From contig NZ_CP136600.1 in the NCBI RefSeq assembly GCF_032911225.1, positions 3,100,001 through 3,164,000 on the forward strand: a stretch of 64,000 nucleotides of DNA, in the 5' to 3' direction. The DNA comes from Thalassotalea fonticola (GTDB lineage: Bacteria > Pseudomonadota > Gammaproteobacteria > Enterobacterales > Alteromonadaceae). Position 1 is the first letter of the stretch. Every line of letters begins with the position of its first letter. Shown here piece by piece: positions 28,885 to 39,260 of the stretch. The translations under genes and the position numbers were made by a program. A model generated the notes under the pieces. The model ran no database searches, was not told the origin of the DNA, and saw nothing but the letters and a program-made list of their open reading frames with translations.

Positions 28885-30951
28885 TTATCTGTTTGTTACT
28901 TCTTTAGTTCGATATTTTTCAAACCAAGCCATTATATTACCGACCTTTTGAATTAAATTACTTGGTCTTCTGGCAATGCCATGCCCAGACTTTTTAATTT
29001 TCACCATAGCTGATTCTACCTTTTGCAGTTGCAGCGCTTGGTAGTATTGCTCGGTTTCACTCATTGGTGTGCGATAATCAAATTCGCCGGTTAATAACAT
29101 GGTCGGTGTTTTCACATTACCTACCAATGATAACGGCGAACGTTCCCATAAGTGCCCAGCATTATCCCACGGCATTCCCGGCAGCCAGTATTGACTGAAA
29201 TAAGCATAACCATCGGCGGTTAAGCTAAAACTCATCCAGTTAATCACTGGTTTGGCAACAACAGCAGCTTTAAAGCGGTTTGTTTTACCAATGATCCAAG
29301 CCGTTAATGTGCCACCACCTGAGCCACCAGTAACAAACAATTGCTCTTGATCGACATACCCCTCTTCTATAATGCCATCAACTACATCCATTAAATCGGT
29401 ATAGTCATTTGATGGATAATTGTGATGAATTAAATTGGCAAAGTCCTCACCATAAGATGTGCTCCCTCTCGGATTGGCCCAAACAACCACGTAACCTTGT
29501 GCGGCCATCAGCTGTATTTCCATCGCAAAATTAGGACCATATGCAGCGTGTGGGCCGCCATGAATTTCAAGGATCAGTGGATATTTTTGGGCTGGGTCAA
29601 AGTTTGGCGGTAATGCAACCCAAGCTTCAATTGATTTTTCATCTAAGCTGGATATGACTGTTAAGCCCCTGACTTTTGCCATGGTTTTATGAGCAAATAT
29701 ATCCTCATTCAACATCGTTAATTTTTTAACTTCACCTTTGGTATTTACAATCGCTAAGTCGGCCGGTCTATTTGGGTTACCTTGCGTAAATACCACTCGG
29801 CCATCACCGACGGCTTTATAATCACCAGAGGTATATGGCCGACCTAAAGATTGACCACCAAGTGGAGTTTTCATTTTGGTTAACTGACCGGCTAAATCAA
29901 CAAAGCCAAGTTGCTGTTGACCATGATCAGCAAATGAAAAATATAAGCCTGCACTATCTGCACTCCATTGAATGTTACCCACTGAGCGGTCAAGTGTTGG
30001 TGTTAAGTCGATATTATCTTTACCATCGATAGTCATCACACTTAAATGCATATTCTGACTACTGAGTTTTTTATCTACAAAACCTAAATAAGCAATGTGT
30101 TTACCATCAGGGCTAATTAACGGCCGAGCTTCTGGCCCTTGGCCTGTAGTTAATTGGGTAAATACACCGTCGCTGACATTAATGGCATAAATATCAGTTT
30201 CTCTTGGTCTTAATTGCCAGTTTTCATTGCGGTCTGCATCGATAATAATTTGCGTGCCGTCTTTGGTCCAGTTAATAGGCCCATTATGATGAAAATCGCC
30301 AGAGCTAATTTGTCTAGGGCTGCCGCCATCACTTGGCACCACATAAATATGGCTAAATCCGGGTTTAACATAGCCACCGCCATCGTTGCGATAATTAGTA
30401 GTATCTATGTAGGTAGCCGTTCCAGCCCATTTAGCGCCGTCTGGTTTTTTCGGCATGTCTTTAAATAACGACTTGCCCTTACTTGGCGTAAACATAGAAA
30501 ACGCAATCTGCTTACCATCAGGAGACCAAGAAATTGCGCCGGGAGAGTGTTGTAAATTCGTAACTCTTGCTGTTTGGCCTGTATCCAGCCATCGAACATA
30601 TAACTGAGTCGAACCTTCAAAAGCAGATGTATAAGCTAAGCGTTTACCGTCGGGGGAAAATATTGGTGAGCGATAACTTTCTTTGCCCGAGAGCAGTGGC
30701 CGGTGATTGCTGCCATTCAAATTCATTTGCCATATGCTAGTACGGGTATTATCGCCAATAATATCCATTGAGCGGCGCTCATAAATGAGCGTATTTTTAT
30801 TCGGGTGAACTTGTGGAGAAGCTGCGTATTCAAGTTCAAAGACATCGTTATAATCAATAACTTCTGCTGCGTAAGCGCTGCCAGTTGCTGCCAAGCAAAC
30901 CAACAATAACAAATTATTTTTTAATAATTTATTACTCAATATCCATTTCAT
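28885..30951 (-). CDS. Secreted S9 family peptidase with TolB-like propeller
   Basis: A 688-residue exported peptidase. A signal peptide ends around SAYA (residue 28), then a propeller with PD40-type repeats (SPDGKRLAY, SPDGKQIAF, SPDGKHIAY), then the hydrolase domain. The catalytic serine is in GGSGGGTLTAW, the aspartate in GEFDYRTP and the histidine in KSGHGI. It is related to dipeptidyl peptidase IV and acylaminoacyl peptidases. It is the second S9 enzyme in 10 kb. Confidence 0.92.
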   Translation of the reverse strand: MKWILSNKLLKNNLLLLVCLAATGSAYAAEVIDYNDVFELEYAASPQVHPNKNTLIYERRSMDIIGDNTRTSIWQMNLNGSNHRPLLSGKESYRSPIFSPDGKRLAYTSAFEGSTQLYVRWLDTGQTARVTNLQHSPGAISWSPDGKQIAFSMFTPSKGKSLFKDMPKKPDGAKWAGTATYIDTTNYRNDGGGYVKPGFSHIYVVPSDGGSPRQISSGDFHHNGPINWTKDGTQIIIDADRNENWQLRPRETDIYAINVSDGVFTQLTTGQGPEARPLISPDGKHIAYLGFVDKKLSSQNMHLSVMTIDGKDNIDLTPTLDRSVGNIQWSADSAGLYFSFADHGQQQLGFVDLAGQLTKMKTPLGGQSLGRPYTSGDYKAVGDGRVVFTQGNPNRPADLAIVNTKGEVKKLTMLNEDIFAHKTMAKVRGLTVISSLDEKSIEAWVALPPNFDPAQKYPLILEIHGGPHAAYGPNFAMEIQLMAAQGYVVVWANPRGSTSYGEDFANLIHHNYPSNDYTDLMDVVDGIIEEGYVDQEQLFVTGGSGGGTLTAWIIGKTNRFKAAVVAKPVINWMSFSLTADGYAYFSQYWLPGMPWDNAGHLWERSPLSLVGNVKTPTMLLTGEFDYRTPMSETEQYYQALQLQKVESAMVKIKKSGHGIARRPSNLIQKVGNIMAWFEKYRTKEVTNR

Positions 30952-31089
30952 AACTCTACCTTATAATTACTTAAATCAAACACTTAACAATTACAAAAAG
31001 TGTTTTATAAATTTACTTTAGCTTATAGACTGACAATAGTATATAAACTAGGAAGACGCCATAAATAAACAATACATAAGAGATTTATA

Positions 31090-31287
31090 ATGAAGTTAAT
31101 CATGCGAAGCGAATTTGATAATTTACGGTTGAATAATAAGCACAGCTATGAGGTTGATACCAACACAGACAAGCAAGTGGTAAAAATATATTGTGGTGAA
31201 ATACTTATCGCCAAAAAAATAACACAAAAGAAATCGATTCGTTATTTTGCTATCAAGGGTTATAAAGACTACTTAACCGAAGAATAA
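31090..31287 (+). CDS. Small hypothetical protein, 65 aa
   Basis: A short basic soluble protein with no recognised domain. AAGAGA precedes the ATG at acceptable spacing, and a TATATAAA-like -10 lies upstream, so expression is plausible. The evidence is limited to this. Confidence 0.45.
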   Translation: MKLIMRSEFDNLRLNNKHSYEVDTNTDKQVVKIYCGEILIAKKITQKKSIRYFAIKGYKDYLTEE

Positions 31288-31323
31288 ACAACATGTGTTG
31301 TTAATTATTGCTAGTTTATTAAG

Positions 31324-32211
31324 TTATTTGCCACTAGTTTTCGCTAAATGAATTAGTTGCTCTAAATAGGCAGGCCTCTGCTCAGAGCTACGCAAACCAA
31401 CATATATACACTTATGCACACCACTCTTGCCTAACCGAACCGCTTTTATGGGCATTTGTTGCTGAAACTCGTTAACTAGCCATAAAGGTAGTGCGGCGAC
31501 ACCTCGATTAGCGTTAACCATTTGTAACATTATCTCTGTATTTTCAATAGTTTTGTGTTTTTTAATACTCGCTCCGGCTGGAGTAATAAACTCATTGAAT
31601 ATATCCAGGCGGCTTATTTCAATAGGATAGGTAAGCAAAGTTTCGTCGGCCAAGTCATTGACATTAATCCATTGTTGATTGGCTAAACGATGCTGATTCG
31701 AGACCACCAACACTTGCTCATACTCAAAAACAGGTATGTATTGCAGGCCACTTTTGTGCAATGGGTCTGGGGTAATTAATAAATCAATATCGTACGATAA
31801 CAAAGCCCCTAGCCCACCAAACTGAAACTCTTTACGAATATCTACATCAACGTCAGGGTATTGCTTTAAAAAAGGCGCAACCACCTTCAACAGCCACTGG
31901 AAACAAGGGGAGCATTCCATACCTATGCGCAAAGTTCCTCTTTGGCCAGCAGCAATATCTTGAATTTCTAATTCAGCATGTTCAAATTGTGGTAACAAGC
32001 GGTTTGCTAAGTTTAATATTCGCCGGCCTGATTCTGTCAATTGTAGCTTTCGTCCATCTTTGATCCATAGTTGTACAGCTAATTTTTGCTCCAATTTTTT
32101 AATCGAATGGCTTAAAGCGGATTGGCTCAAATACAGAAAATTAGCGGCCTCTGTTAATGTTCCTTGTTGATTTACCGCTCTTATTATTTCGAGATGATGG
32201 CGCTCTATCAT
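31324..32211 (-). CDS. metR: LysR-type activator MetR
   Basis: A 295-residue LysR regulator with the DNA-binding head IERHHLEIIRAVNQQGTLTEAA-type sequence at the N-terminus and a homocysteine-binding-type effector domain. It resembles E. coli MetR throughout and is divergent from metE, the classic arrangement. MetR with homocysteine activates metE. A perfect TGAA-N5-TTCA site lies between the two genes and supports the name. Confidence 0.93.
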   Translation of the reverse strand: MIERHHLEIIRAVNQQGTLTEAANFLYLSQSALSHSIKKLEQKLAVQLWIKDGRKLQLTESGRRILNLANRLLPQFEHAELEIQDIAAGQRGTLRIGMECSPCFQWLLKVVAPFLKQYPDVDVDIRKEFQFGGLGALLSYDIDLLITPDPLHKSGLQYIPVFEYEQVLVVSNQHRLANQQWINVNDLADETLLTYPIEISRLDIFNEFITPAGASIKKHKTIENTEIMLQMVNANRGVAALPLWLVNEFQQQMPIKAVRLGKSGVHKCIYVGLRSSEQRPAYLEQLIHLAKTSGK

Positions 32212-32232
32212 GTTAAAACTTGCCTATACAGA

Positions 32233-32245
32233 TGAATAAAATTCA
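32233..32245. promoter_or_regulatory. MetR binding site
   Basis: TGAATAAAATTCA matches the MetR consensus TGAA-N5-TTCA perfectly. It lies between metR and metE, 22 bases from the metR start and 82 from the metE start. Confidence 0.85.
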
Positions 32246-32326
32246 TAGAATAATGAATTAATACCAATATTATTAATTGAATTGGGTGTCTATTATAGCC
32301 ATTAAATTAATCAAATGGATAGATAG

Positions 32327-34597
32327 ATGGCTAAACTACATAATCTTGGTTTTCCTCGCATTGGCGAAAACCGACAATTAAAATTTTCACTTGAGCAATA
32401 TTGGCAAGGAAAAATTGACCAATCAGCTTTACAAGTTAGTGCTAAACAAATTCGTGCTAATAATTTAGATCAGCAAAGTAACCTAGATTTTGCGCAAGTG
32501 GGCGACTTCTCTTTTTATGATCATATTCTTGATACCAGTTTTTTATTGGGTAATGTACCAGCAAGAGCAAACAGTAAAACTGATCAATACTTGGACGATT
32601 ATTTCAGACTCGCGCGTGGACAAGCGCCAGGGGATGACAGTTGTTGTGGTATTGCCGCCGGCGAAATGACCAAGTGGTTTGATACCAATTACCATTATAT
32701 TGTTCCTGAGTTTAATAAAGACACCACGTTTTCTTTACACGCAGACAAACTTATTAAACAGGTGCACGAAGCTAGAGCAAAAGGTTTTGTCACCAAGCCG
32801 ATAATCATCGGACCGATTACTTATCTTTGGTTAGGTAAAGCCAAAGATGACATTAACCCACTTCACTTGCTCGATACCTTACTACCTGTTTATCAAGAAT
32901 TATTAGATAAATTGGCTAAATTAGGCATTGAATGGGTGCAAATAGATGAACCTGCCTTAGTAACCGATTTAGACAATGAATGGTTATTAGCCTATCGCTA
33001 TGCCTATCAATATTTAAAAGAGCGAGAAGTTAAAATATTGCTAACCACATACTTTGGCTCATTGGAAAGTAACTTGCCAATTGCTTGTCAATTGCCAATT
33101 GATGGTATTCACCTGGATGCAATACGCGGTAAAGCGGATATTAGCAAAGTACTGCCTCTGCTCAATTCACAGCAAGTTTTATCTGTGGGCATCATTGACG
33201 GTCGTAATGTTTGGAAAACGGATCTAAACAAAGCGTTAGATTTTATCGAACCGCTTGCTGAAAAGCTTGGTGATCGACTTTGGCTAGCGCCGTCATGTTC
33301 ACTACTGCATGTGCCCGTTGATTTAGCTTTGGAAAAAAATATTCCTGAAGAGGTAAAAAACTGGCTAGCTTTTGCCAAACAAAAACTTGCTGAATTGACT
33401 CTGTTAGGAACCGCAATAAAATTTGGCCGTAGCAAAGTTGCTGCTGAACTTGCCGAGAATTCTTACTGTCTGACAGCAAGAAAATCTTCAGCATTAGTAA
33501 ACAATACAGTAGTTACCAAGGCCGTTCAGCAAATACAAAAATCAGATAAACAGCGCATATCTGCTTATCGACAGAGAGCTGAAATACAGGCAACAAAATT
33601 CAATTTACCAAAGTATCCAACCACCACAATAGGTTCATTTCCACAAACCAGCGATATTAGAATCGCACGCCGAGAATTCAAACAAGGCAAGATAGACTTT
33701 AGCGTTTACCAACGACTGATCAAAGCTGAAATACAGCAGTGTATTGCCATTCAAGAAGAATTACAGCTTGATGTATTGGTACATGGTGAAGCCGAACGTA
33801 ATGATATGGTTGAATACTTTGGTGAACAACTTTCAGGATTCGTATTCAGCCAGTTTGGCTGGGTACAAAGCTACGGCTCACGCTGCGTTAAACCGCCAAT
33901 TATTTATGGCGATGTTAGCCGCCAATCCAGCTTAACTTTAGACTGGACCATTTATGCACAATCGTTAACAAAGAAACCATTAAAAGGCATGTTAACCGGT
34001 CCGGTAACCATCTTAAACTGGTCTTTTGTCAGAGACGATCAAAGTAGAAGTGAAACCTGTGAGCAAATTGCGCTAGCGATACGAGAAGAAGTGATCGAGC
34101 TGGAGTCAGCAGGTATTGGCATTATTCAAATTGATGAAGCCGCATTGCGTGAAGGACTACCATTGCGCAAAAGCCAGTGGCAGGATTACCTGAACTGGTC
34201 GGTTGACGCTTTCAAACTTTGCGCTAATGGCGTGCAGGACAATACCCAGATACATACGCATATGTGCTACTCCGAATTCAATGACATTATTGAAGCAATA
34301 GCAAATATGGATGCCGATGTGATCACGATAGAAACATCGCGTTCCGATATGGAGTTGTTAGATGTATTTGATCAGTTTTCTTATCCTAATCAAATTGGTC
34401 CAGGTGTATATGATATCCATACGCCAAACATACCGACGGTTGACTCTATAGTGCAGTTGATGGAAAGCGCTAAAGGGAAAATACCAGCCGAGCGATTATG
34501 GCTAAACCCTGACTGCGGCTTAAAAACCAGAGGCTGGCAAGAAGTTACGCCAGCACTTGAGAACATGATGGCCGCGGCACGTATTTTACGTCAATAA
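32327..34597 (+). CDS. metE: Cobalamin-independent methionine synthase
   Basis: A 756-residue enzyme that moves the methyl group of 5-methyltetrahydropteroyl-triglutamate to homocysteine. The N-terminal ([17 protein letters not shown]) and C-terminal barrels are both complete. Zinc ligands lie in [11 protein letters not shown] and [12 protein letters not shown]. Full-length with no interruption. Its control by MetR is expected from the site upstream. It receives its methyl donor from MetF at the window start. Confidence 0.97.
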   Translation: MAKLHNLGFPRIGENRQLKFSLEQYWQGKIDQSALQVSAKQIRANNLDQQSNLDFAQVGDFSFYDHILDTSFLLGNVPARANSKTDQYLDDYFRLARGQAPGDDSCCGIAAGEMTKWFDTNYHYIVPEFNKDTTFSLHADKLIKQVHEARAKGFVTKPIIIGPITYLWLGKAKDDINPLHLLDTLLPVYQELLDKLAKLGIEWVQIDEPALVTDLDNEWLLAYRYAYQYLKEREVKILLTTYFGSLESNLPIACQLPIDGIHLDAIRGKADISKVLPLLNSQQVLSVGIIDGRNVWKTDLNKALDFIEPLAEKLGDRLWLAPSCSLLHVPVDLALEKNIPEEVKNWLAFAKQKLAELTLLGTAIKFGRSKVAAELAENSYCLTARKSSALVNNTVVTKAVQQIQKSDKQRISAYRQRAEIQATKFNLPKYPTTTIGSFPQTSDIRIARREFKQGKIDFSVYQRLIKAEIQQCIAIQEELQLDVLVHGEAERNDMVEYFGEQLSGFVFSQFGWVQSYGSRCVKPPIIYGDVSRQSSLTLDWTIYAQSLTKKPLKGMLTGPVTILNWSFVRDDQSRSETCEQIALAIREEVIELESAGIGIIQIDEAALREGLPLRKSQWQDYLNWSVDAFKLCANGVQDNTQIHTHMCYSEFNDIIEAIANMDADVITIETSRSDMELLDVFDQFSYPNQIGPGVYDIHTPNIPTVDSIVQLMESAKGKIPAERLWLNPDCGLKTRGWQEVTPALENMMAAARILRQ

Positions 34598-34632
34598 TGA
34601 TGAATTAATTTTCGGTACAAACCAATCCATAC

Positions 34633-34660
34633 AGCCTCAAATTATTTTGAGGCTTTTTAT
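34633..34660 (+). terminator. Terminator of metE
   Basis: AGCCTCAAA and TTTGAGGCT form a 9-bp stem with loop TTAT, then a T-run. It lies between convergent metE and the M20 peptidase gene. Confidence 0.9.
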
Positions 34661-34669
34661 TAACCGTGA

Positions 34670-36148
34670 TTATTTCGGCGCTTCGTTATCGAACGATACT
34701 TTGCGCAATAATTCGTGAAAATATTGTATACCTTCGATGTAATCTTCAATTCTAATTCGTTCATTAATACCGTGCACCGTTTTGCGCGTTTCAGGGGTAA
34801 ATTTAATCATCAAAAATCGATATACCGAATCTGTTAACTGATAAAAGTATTTCGAGTCTGTACCGCCCATTACTAAATAAGGGGCAACTAAAGCATCAGG
34901 GGCAAATTCTCGCACTGTCTGTGAAATCCATTTATAGCCATTTGATTGTATACTTGAAACTGTTGATGGATTGTTATTCATGTACAATTCATAGCTTACC
35001 CTGTCATCATCAATGATCTCTTTTACAGCAGCTAAAACTGTTTCATCTGTTTCACCGGGTAGTATTCTAAAGTTCACTACAACACTTGCTTTTGTGGGTA
35101 GAATATTTGATTTACTACTGCCTTTCATCATAGTAACCGCTGTTGTGGTACGTAAACCCGCAGCAGTACTTTGATTGGCTAATAACTTTTGTTTAATAAT
35201 AGGCGCCATAAGCCATTGGTTAGCCATGGCAAACCGGGTTTTAAAGTCAGCATAACTACCTATAGCATTAAAGGTTAGGTTGGTATAACGCAATGTTGCA
35301 GGAAATTTATTGTCTTCGAGCTTTACTATTGCTTGCGCTAAAATACCGGCGCCGGTATTTTCTGGCGGCATTGATGAGTGCCCCCCATCTCGTTCGGCAA
35401 TTAAACGAATATTCATAAAGCCTTTTTCAGCTATACCAATAATGCCAACCGGTTGTGCAACGGTATCAATATAACCTTCTAAAATAGCTCCGCCCTCATC
35501 AAGCACAAATTCAAAATAAACATCCTTATTTTGAAAGTATTCAGCAACTTTTTTTGCCCCTTGGCTACCGCCTATTTCTTCATCATGGCCAAAGGCAAAA
35601 TACACCGTCCGTTTCGGTTGTTTTCCGGCAGATAAACTGAGTTCCATAGCTTCCATCAATGCCATTACTGTTGATTTATCATCTATTGCCCCACGCCCCC
35701 ATATTTGGCCATCAGCTACGGTTCCGGAAAATGCTTGATGTGTCCATTTATCCAAGGTGTCTTGATCGACTGGCACTACATCCATATGGCCCATAAATAA
35801 TGCCGGCTTTAAATTCGTGTCACTGCCTGGAAACTTATATACCAAGGAGTAATTATTAATAACCTCGCGATTGGCAACTTTATGAATCGTAGGAAAACTA
35901 GCCTGTAAATGCTGATGAAAAGTAAGAAATGGCTCAGGTACAACTGGCGCTGGATAGTCATGCGAAATGGTAGCTATTTGGATTGCTTTGGAGAAATTAG
36001 CAACCACTTTATCTTGATCAACCGCGACCCGTTTAGTTTGTATTTGTGGGTGATATTGTTGATCCTTAAATTCCGTATTGGCCCGATAAGCACCAAACAG
36101 ATAAATACCGATAACAGCAAAAATTATCAAACCTATTAGTTTATTCAT
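34670..36148 (-). CDS. M20-family metallopeptidase, membrane-anchored
   Basis: A 492-residue carboxypeptidase-like enzyme of the M20/M25/M40 group. An N-terminal hydrophobic segment (residues 4-20) should anchor or export it. Metal-site motifs are GHMDVVPVD, GRGAIDDKS, GHDEEIGG and VMGGTDSKY. The layout resembles PM20D1/carboxypeptidase S-type proteins. The substrate is not known. Confidence 0.88.
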   Translation of the reverse strand: MNKLIGLIIFAVIGIYLFGAYRANTEFKDQQYHPQIQTKRVAVDQDKVVANFSKAIQIATISHDYPAPVVPEPFLTFHQHLQASFPTIHKVANREVINNYSLVYKFPGSDTNLKPALFMGHMDVVPVDQDTLDKWTHQAFSGTVADGQIWGRGAIDDKSTVMALMEAMELSLSAGKQPKRTVYFAFGHDEEIGGSQGAKKVAEYFQNKDVYFEFVLDEGGAILEGYIDTVAQPVGIIGIAEKGFMNIRLIAERDGGHSSMPPENTGAGILAQAIVKLEDNKFPATLRYTNLTFNAIGSYADFKTRFAMANQWLMAPIIKQKLLANQSTAAGLRTTTAVTMMKGSSKSNILPTKASVVVNFRILPGETDETVLAAVKEIIDDDRVSYELYMNNNPSTVSSIQSNGYKWISQTVREFAPDALVAPYLVMGGTDSKYFYQLTDSVYRFLMIKFTPETRKTVHGINERIRIEDYIEGIQYFHELLRKVSFDNEAPK

Positions 36149-36293
36149 ATTATTCTCTGTTAATTAACACAAACTTAATCAACATTAGCATAAGATAAGA
36201 AGAACACAAAAAGAGGCTTACCTTGGTCAATATTATTGCTATGATGATTTTTTGGATACTAATAAAAATAAAAAAACTATAAGGATAGTTACA

Positions 36294-37586
36294 TTGAAAA
36301 AGAGATTAATTGCCACCGCTGTTGTATCGGGGTTATTGGTTGCACCATATTTTTCCGGCAAGTTGGCGCAAACGGAAATGGAAAACATGGTTGCGAAGAT
36401 GCAAAACCTGCCAAATGCGACTGTAAGTATTAAAAATTATCATCGTGGATGGTTCAACTCTACAGCGGATATAGTAGCCACAATAACCCAAGATATTGCC
36501 GAGCAAGTACAACCTCTACAAATTACCGTAACGTCAAAGCAAACCATGCAACATGGTCCAGTTTTGTGGCAGTCAAACGGATTGGGGCTTGGCTTAGTTG
36601 ATATCAATTATGATTTTGATATTGCGCATAATCAAACTGATGCATTAGATATTAGCCATACCTTCAGTGAAGATAAACTCGCAAGCTACGTGCGTATCGG
36701 TTTTAGCGGTGCCATGACTTCTTCAATAAACTTAAAGCCGTTTCAAATATCAACTGAACAAGGCACGTTTGATATTCACGCGATGAATGTTGATTCTGTG
36801 ATGACTAAAGATGGCAAGCTACAATTTTCAGGTGATTGGCAAGGCGTAGACTTTAGTGAATTTGATGAAAAAGTTTTAGCCATTGGAAAAATGCAATTCT
36901 CAGCTGAACATCAAGTAGTTAGGGGTGACTTACTGAGTTATAACGCATTAACAGTTGGTGATACCAACTTCACTCTAGCCAATCTTGATATTTTAGGTCC
37001 AACACAAGCTGAACAAATCAGTATGAAAGACTTAAGCGTTATATCTGCTAGTCATGAAAAAGATGGCCTAATGTATGCTGATGCGGATATTAAAGTAGCC
37101 AGCATCAATGCTATAGGTCAAGAGTTTAAAGACTTCTCCTATTTAGTTAGCTTTAATAAGTTAGATTTAGATGTGTATCAAGAATTTCAAAATGTATTAC
37201 TAAATAATAATGATCCACAAAATCAAATGCAATTGGTGATGGAGATTCAAGCTTTACTACCAAAACTTTTGGCTGCAGGACCTGAGCTTAAAATTAAAAA
37301 GTTTGGCATGAAAACCAGCCAGGGTGAAATTGACAGTCAGTTAAATATTGAATTCGATCAAAGCTTGCTAGATGCCAATAATCCAATGAGCATAATGATG
37401 GCCTTAAAAGCTGATGCTAATGGCAGCGCGCCGGTAGAGTTCTTTAATGCCATTGGTATGGCGCAAAATATTGAAGCATTAATAATGCAAAAAATGTTAG
37501 TTAGCGACGAAGATGAAGTAACCTTTGATTTTACTATTGCTAATGGCCAGGCATTAATTAATGGTATGCCAATACCGTTAGGCTAA
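36294..37586 (+). CDS. DUF945 (YdgA-like) family protein
   Basis: About 431 residues with an N-terminal signal or anchor (LIATAVVSGLLVAPYFSG) and a long beta-rich body, including the family segment YHRGWFNSTADI. The TTG at 36294 is preferred to the TTG at 36252 because AAGGAT lies 7 bases upstream of it and the signal segment then begins at the N-terminus. YdgA-type proteins are envelope-associated and of unknown function. Confidence 0.8.
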   Translation: MKKRLIATAVVSGLLVAPYFSGKLAQTEMENMVAKMQNLPNATVSIKNYHRGWFNSTADIVATITQDIAEQVQPLQITVTSKQTMQHGPVLWQSNGLGLGLVDINYDFDIAHNQTDALDISHTFSEDKLASYVRIGFSGAMTSSINLKPFQISTEQGTFDIHAMNVDSVMTKDGKLQFSGDWQGVDFSEFDEKVLAIGKMQFSAEHQVVRGDLLSYNALTVGDTNFTLANLDILGPTQAEQISMKDLSVISASHEKDGLMYADADIKVASINAIGQEFKDFSYLVSFNKLDLDVYQEFQNVLLNNNDPQNQMQLVMEIQALLPKLLAAGPELKIKKFGMKTSQGEIDSQLNIEFDQSLLDANNPMSIMMALKADANGSAPVEFFNAIGMAQNIEALIMQKMLVSDEDEVTFDFTIANGQALINGMPIPLG

Positions 37587-37620
37587 ATCTTAACGTTATT
37601 TACTCTAAAAGTAGACAAAA

Positions 37621-37660
37621 AATGCCGGATGAAATTGAATTCATCCGGCATTTTATTTAT
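37621..37660. terminator. Bidirectional terminator
   Basis: AATGCCGGATGAA and TTCATCCGGCATT form a perfect 13-bp stem with a 6-base loop. A-rich sequence precedes it and T-rich sequence follows, so it can serve both the DUF945 gene and the convergent FAH operon. Confidence 0.9.
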
Positions 37661-37682
37661 TTGAAACTAAATTTAGTTAAAC

Positions 37683-38690
37683 TTAAGCTTCTACAACATC
37701 TTGGTTGATTTGGCCAAAAATAGATTGGCCATCGGCAGCAAACATTTCAATTTGAATGTTGTCACCAAAGCTCATAAATGGCGTGCTTGGTTTACCATTT
37801 TCAATGGTTTCAATCATACGAATTTCAGCAATACAACTGTAGCCTACACCACCTTCAGCAACGGGTTTGCCTGGGCCGTCGTTCAGTTTGTTGGAAACAG
37901 TACCCGAACCAATTACAGTTCCAGCTGCCAATGGACGAGTTTTAGCTGCGTGAGCAACTAATTGACCAAAGTGAAAGGTCATATCAACGCCGGCTTCTGG
38001 CTTACCAAATAGTTCATTATTGTACTTTGAGCATAATGGTAAGTGTAACTTACCATCTTTCCATGCGTCACCCAGTTCACTTGGTGTTACACAAACAGGG
38101 CTAAATGCGCTTGAAGGTTTAGATTGGAAAAAACCAAAACCTTTGGCTAATTCACCAGGAATTAAGCCACGTAACGATACATCATTAACAATCATTACTA
38201 AGTTGATGTATTTAAGCGCGTCTTCATTGCTAACGCCCATAGGCACATCACCGGTAATTACTGCAACTTCGGCTTCAAAGTCGATACCAAAACCTTCTGT
38301 TTGAGGCATAACAATTGGCGAGCGTGGTGCTAAGAAACTGTCTGAACCACCTTGGTACATTAAAGGATCAGTCCAAAATGTTGCTGGCATTTCAGCATTA
38401 CGAGCACGGCGAACCAATTCAACATGGTTTACATATGCACTGCCATCGGCCCATTGATAGGCTCTTGGGAGTGGTGAATGACAAGCTGTTTGATCAAAAT
38501 CTACACCGGCAATTTTACCTGATTCTAATTCAGCAAACCGTGCTTCTAATTGTGCTTCAACCGTTGCCCAATCATCTAATGCGGCTTGCATTGTTGGCGC
38601 AATATCAGTGGCACTTGCCATTTTAGTAAGCGCGGTGTTAACCACATGTAATTGGCCATCGCGACCTGATTTAATACTTGCTAATTTCAT
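37683..38690 (-). CDS. Fumarylacetoacetate hydrolase family protein
   Basis: A 335-residue FAH-fold hydrolase with the metal-binding segment GFGIDFEAEVAVI, LVMIVNDVSLRGLIP, and GSGTVSNKL near the C-terminus. In the tyrosine pathway FAH splits fumarylacetoacetate into fumarate and acetoacetate. It is the last gene of hppD-VOC-FAH, overlapping the VOC gene by one base. The context supports a true fumarylacetoacetase-type role, but the family is broad. Confidence 0.85.
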   Translation of the reverse strand: MKLASIKSGRDGQLHVVNTALTKMASATDIAPTMQAALDDWATVEAQLEARFAELESGKIAGVDFDQTACHSPLPRAYQWADGSAYVNHVELVRRARNAEMPATFWTDPLMYQGGSDSFLAPRSPIVMPQTEGFGIDFEAEVAVITGDVPMGVSNEDALKYINLVMIVNDVSLRGLIPGELAKGFGFFQSKPSSAFSPVCVTPSELGDAWKDGKLHLPLCSKYNNELFGKPEAGVDMTFHFGQLVAHAAKTRPLAAGTVIGSGTVSNKLNDGPGKPVAEGGVGYSCIAEIRMIETIENGKPSTPFMSFGDNIQIEMFAADGQSIFGQINQDVVEA

Positions 38691-39250
38691 TATTTATCAC
38701 CTAGAAAACTTTTTTCATCAAAATCAGCACCGTTGTGTAACCATGCAGCATGATTTGGTGCTTTTTTAGTTATTGCCCATTCATCTAACATGGCTGGTGC
38801 AACACGCTTTAGTTCTGCCATCATACCTGGTTTTGCCGTCTGTGCAGCAAGCTCCATACGATGGCCATTTGGATCAAAGAAGTAAATTGATTTAAAGATA
38901 GTATGGTTAACTGGGCCCAACACTTCAACACCAGCATCTTCAAGTTTCGTTTTAGTCGCTAATAACTCATCCATAGACTCTACTTCAAAGGCAATATGTT
39001 GTACCCATTCAGGCGTATTAACATCACGTCCCATTTTCGGAGAGTTAGGTAATTCAAAGAACGCCAATACATTACCCTGACCTGCATCTAAAAATACATG
39101 CATGTATGGATCTGGTGCCTTTGTTGATGGTACTTCGTTTTCAGCAATTGCTAATTGAAAATCCATACCTAACATGTCGCGGTAAAATTCTACCGTTTCT
39201 TTTGCGTCATTGCAGCGATATGCTACATGATGAATACGCTTGATAGCCAT
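38690..39250 (-). CDS. VOC (glyoxalase/dioxygenase-fold) protein
   Basis: A 186-residue vicinal-oxygen-chelate protein. Two beta-alpha-beta-beta-beta modules are visible (RIHHVAYRCNDAKETVEFYRDML and VQHIAFEVESMDELLA), with a plausible metal glutamate in GHRMELAA. The C-terminal extension of about 40 residues is unusual. It is sandwiched between hppD and FAH, so a role in tyrosine or homogentisate breakdown is inferred. Its reaction is not known. Confidence 0.75.
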   Translation of the reverse strand: MAIKRIHHVAYRCNDAKETVEFYRDMLGMDFQLAIAENEVPSTKAPDPYMHVFLDAGQGNVLAFFELPNSPKMGRDVNTPEWVQHIAFEVESMDELLATKTKLEDAGVEVLGPVNHTIFKSIYFFDPNGHRMELAAQTAKPGMMAELKRVAPAMLDEWAITKKAPNHAAWLHNGADFDEKSFLGDK

Positions 39251-39260
39251 AATCTACCTC

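Noticed and set aside
32313..32326. A met box in front of metE (GATAGATAGATGG)
   Set aside because: The match to AGACGTCT is poor and no tandem array is present; the MetR site explains control better.
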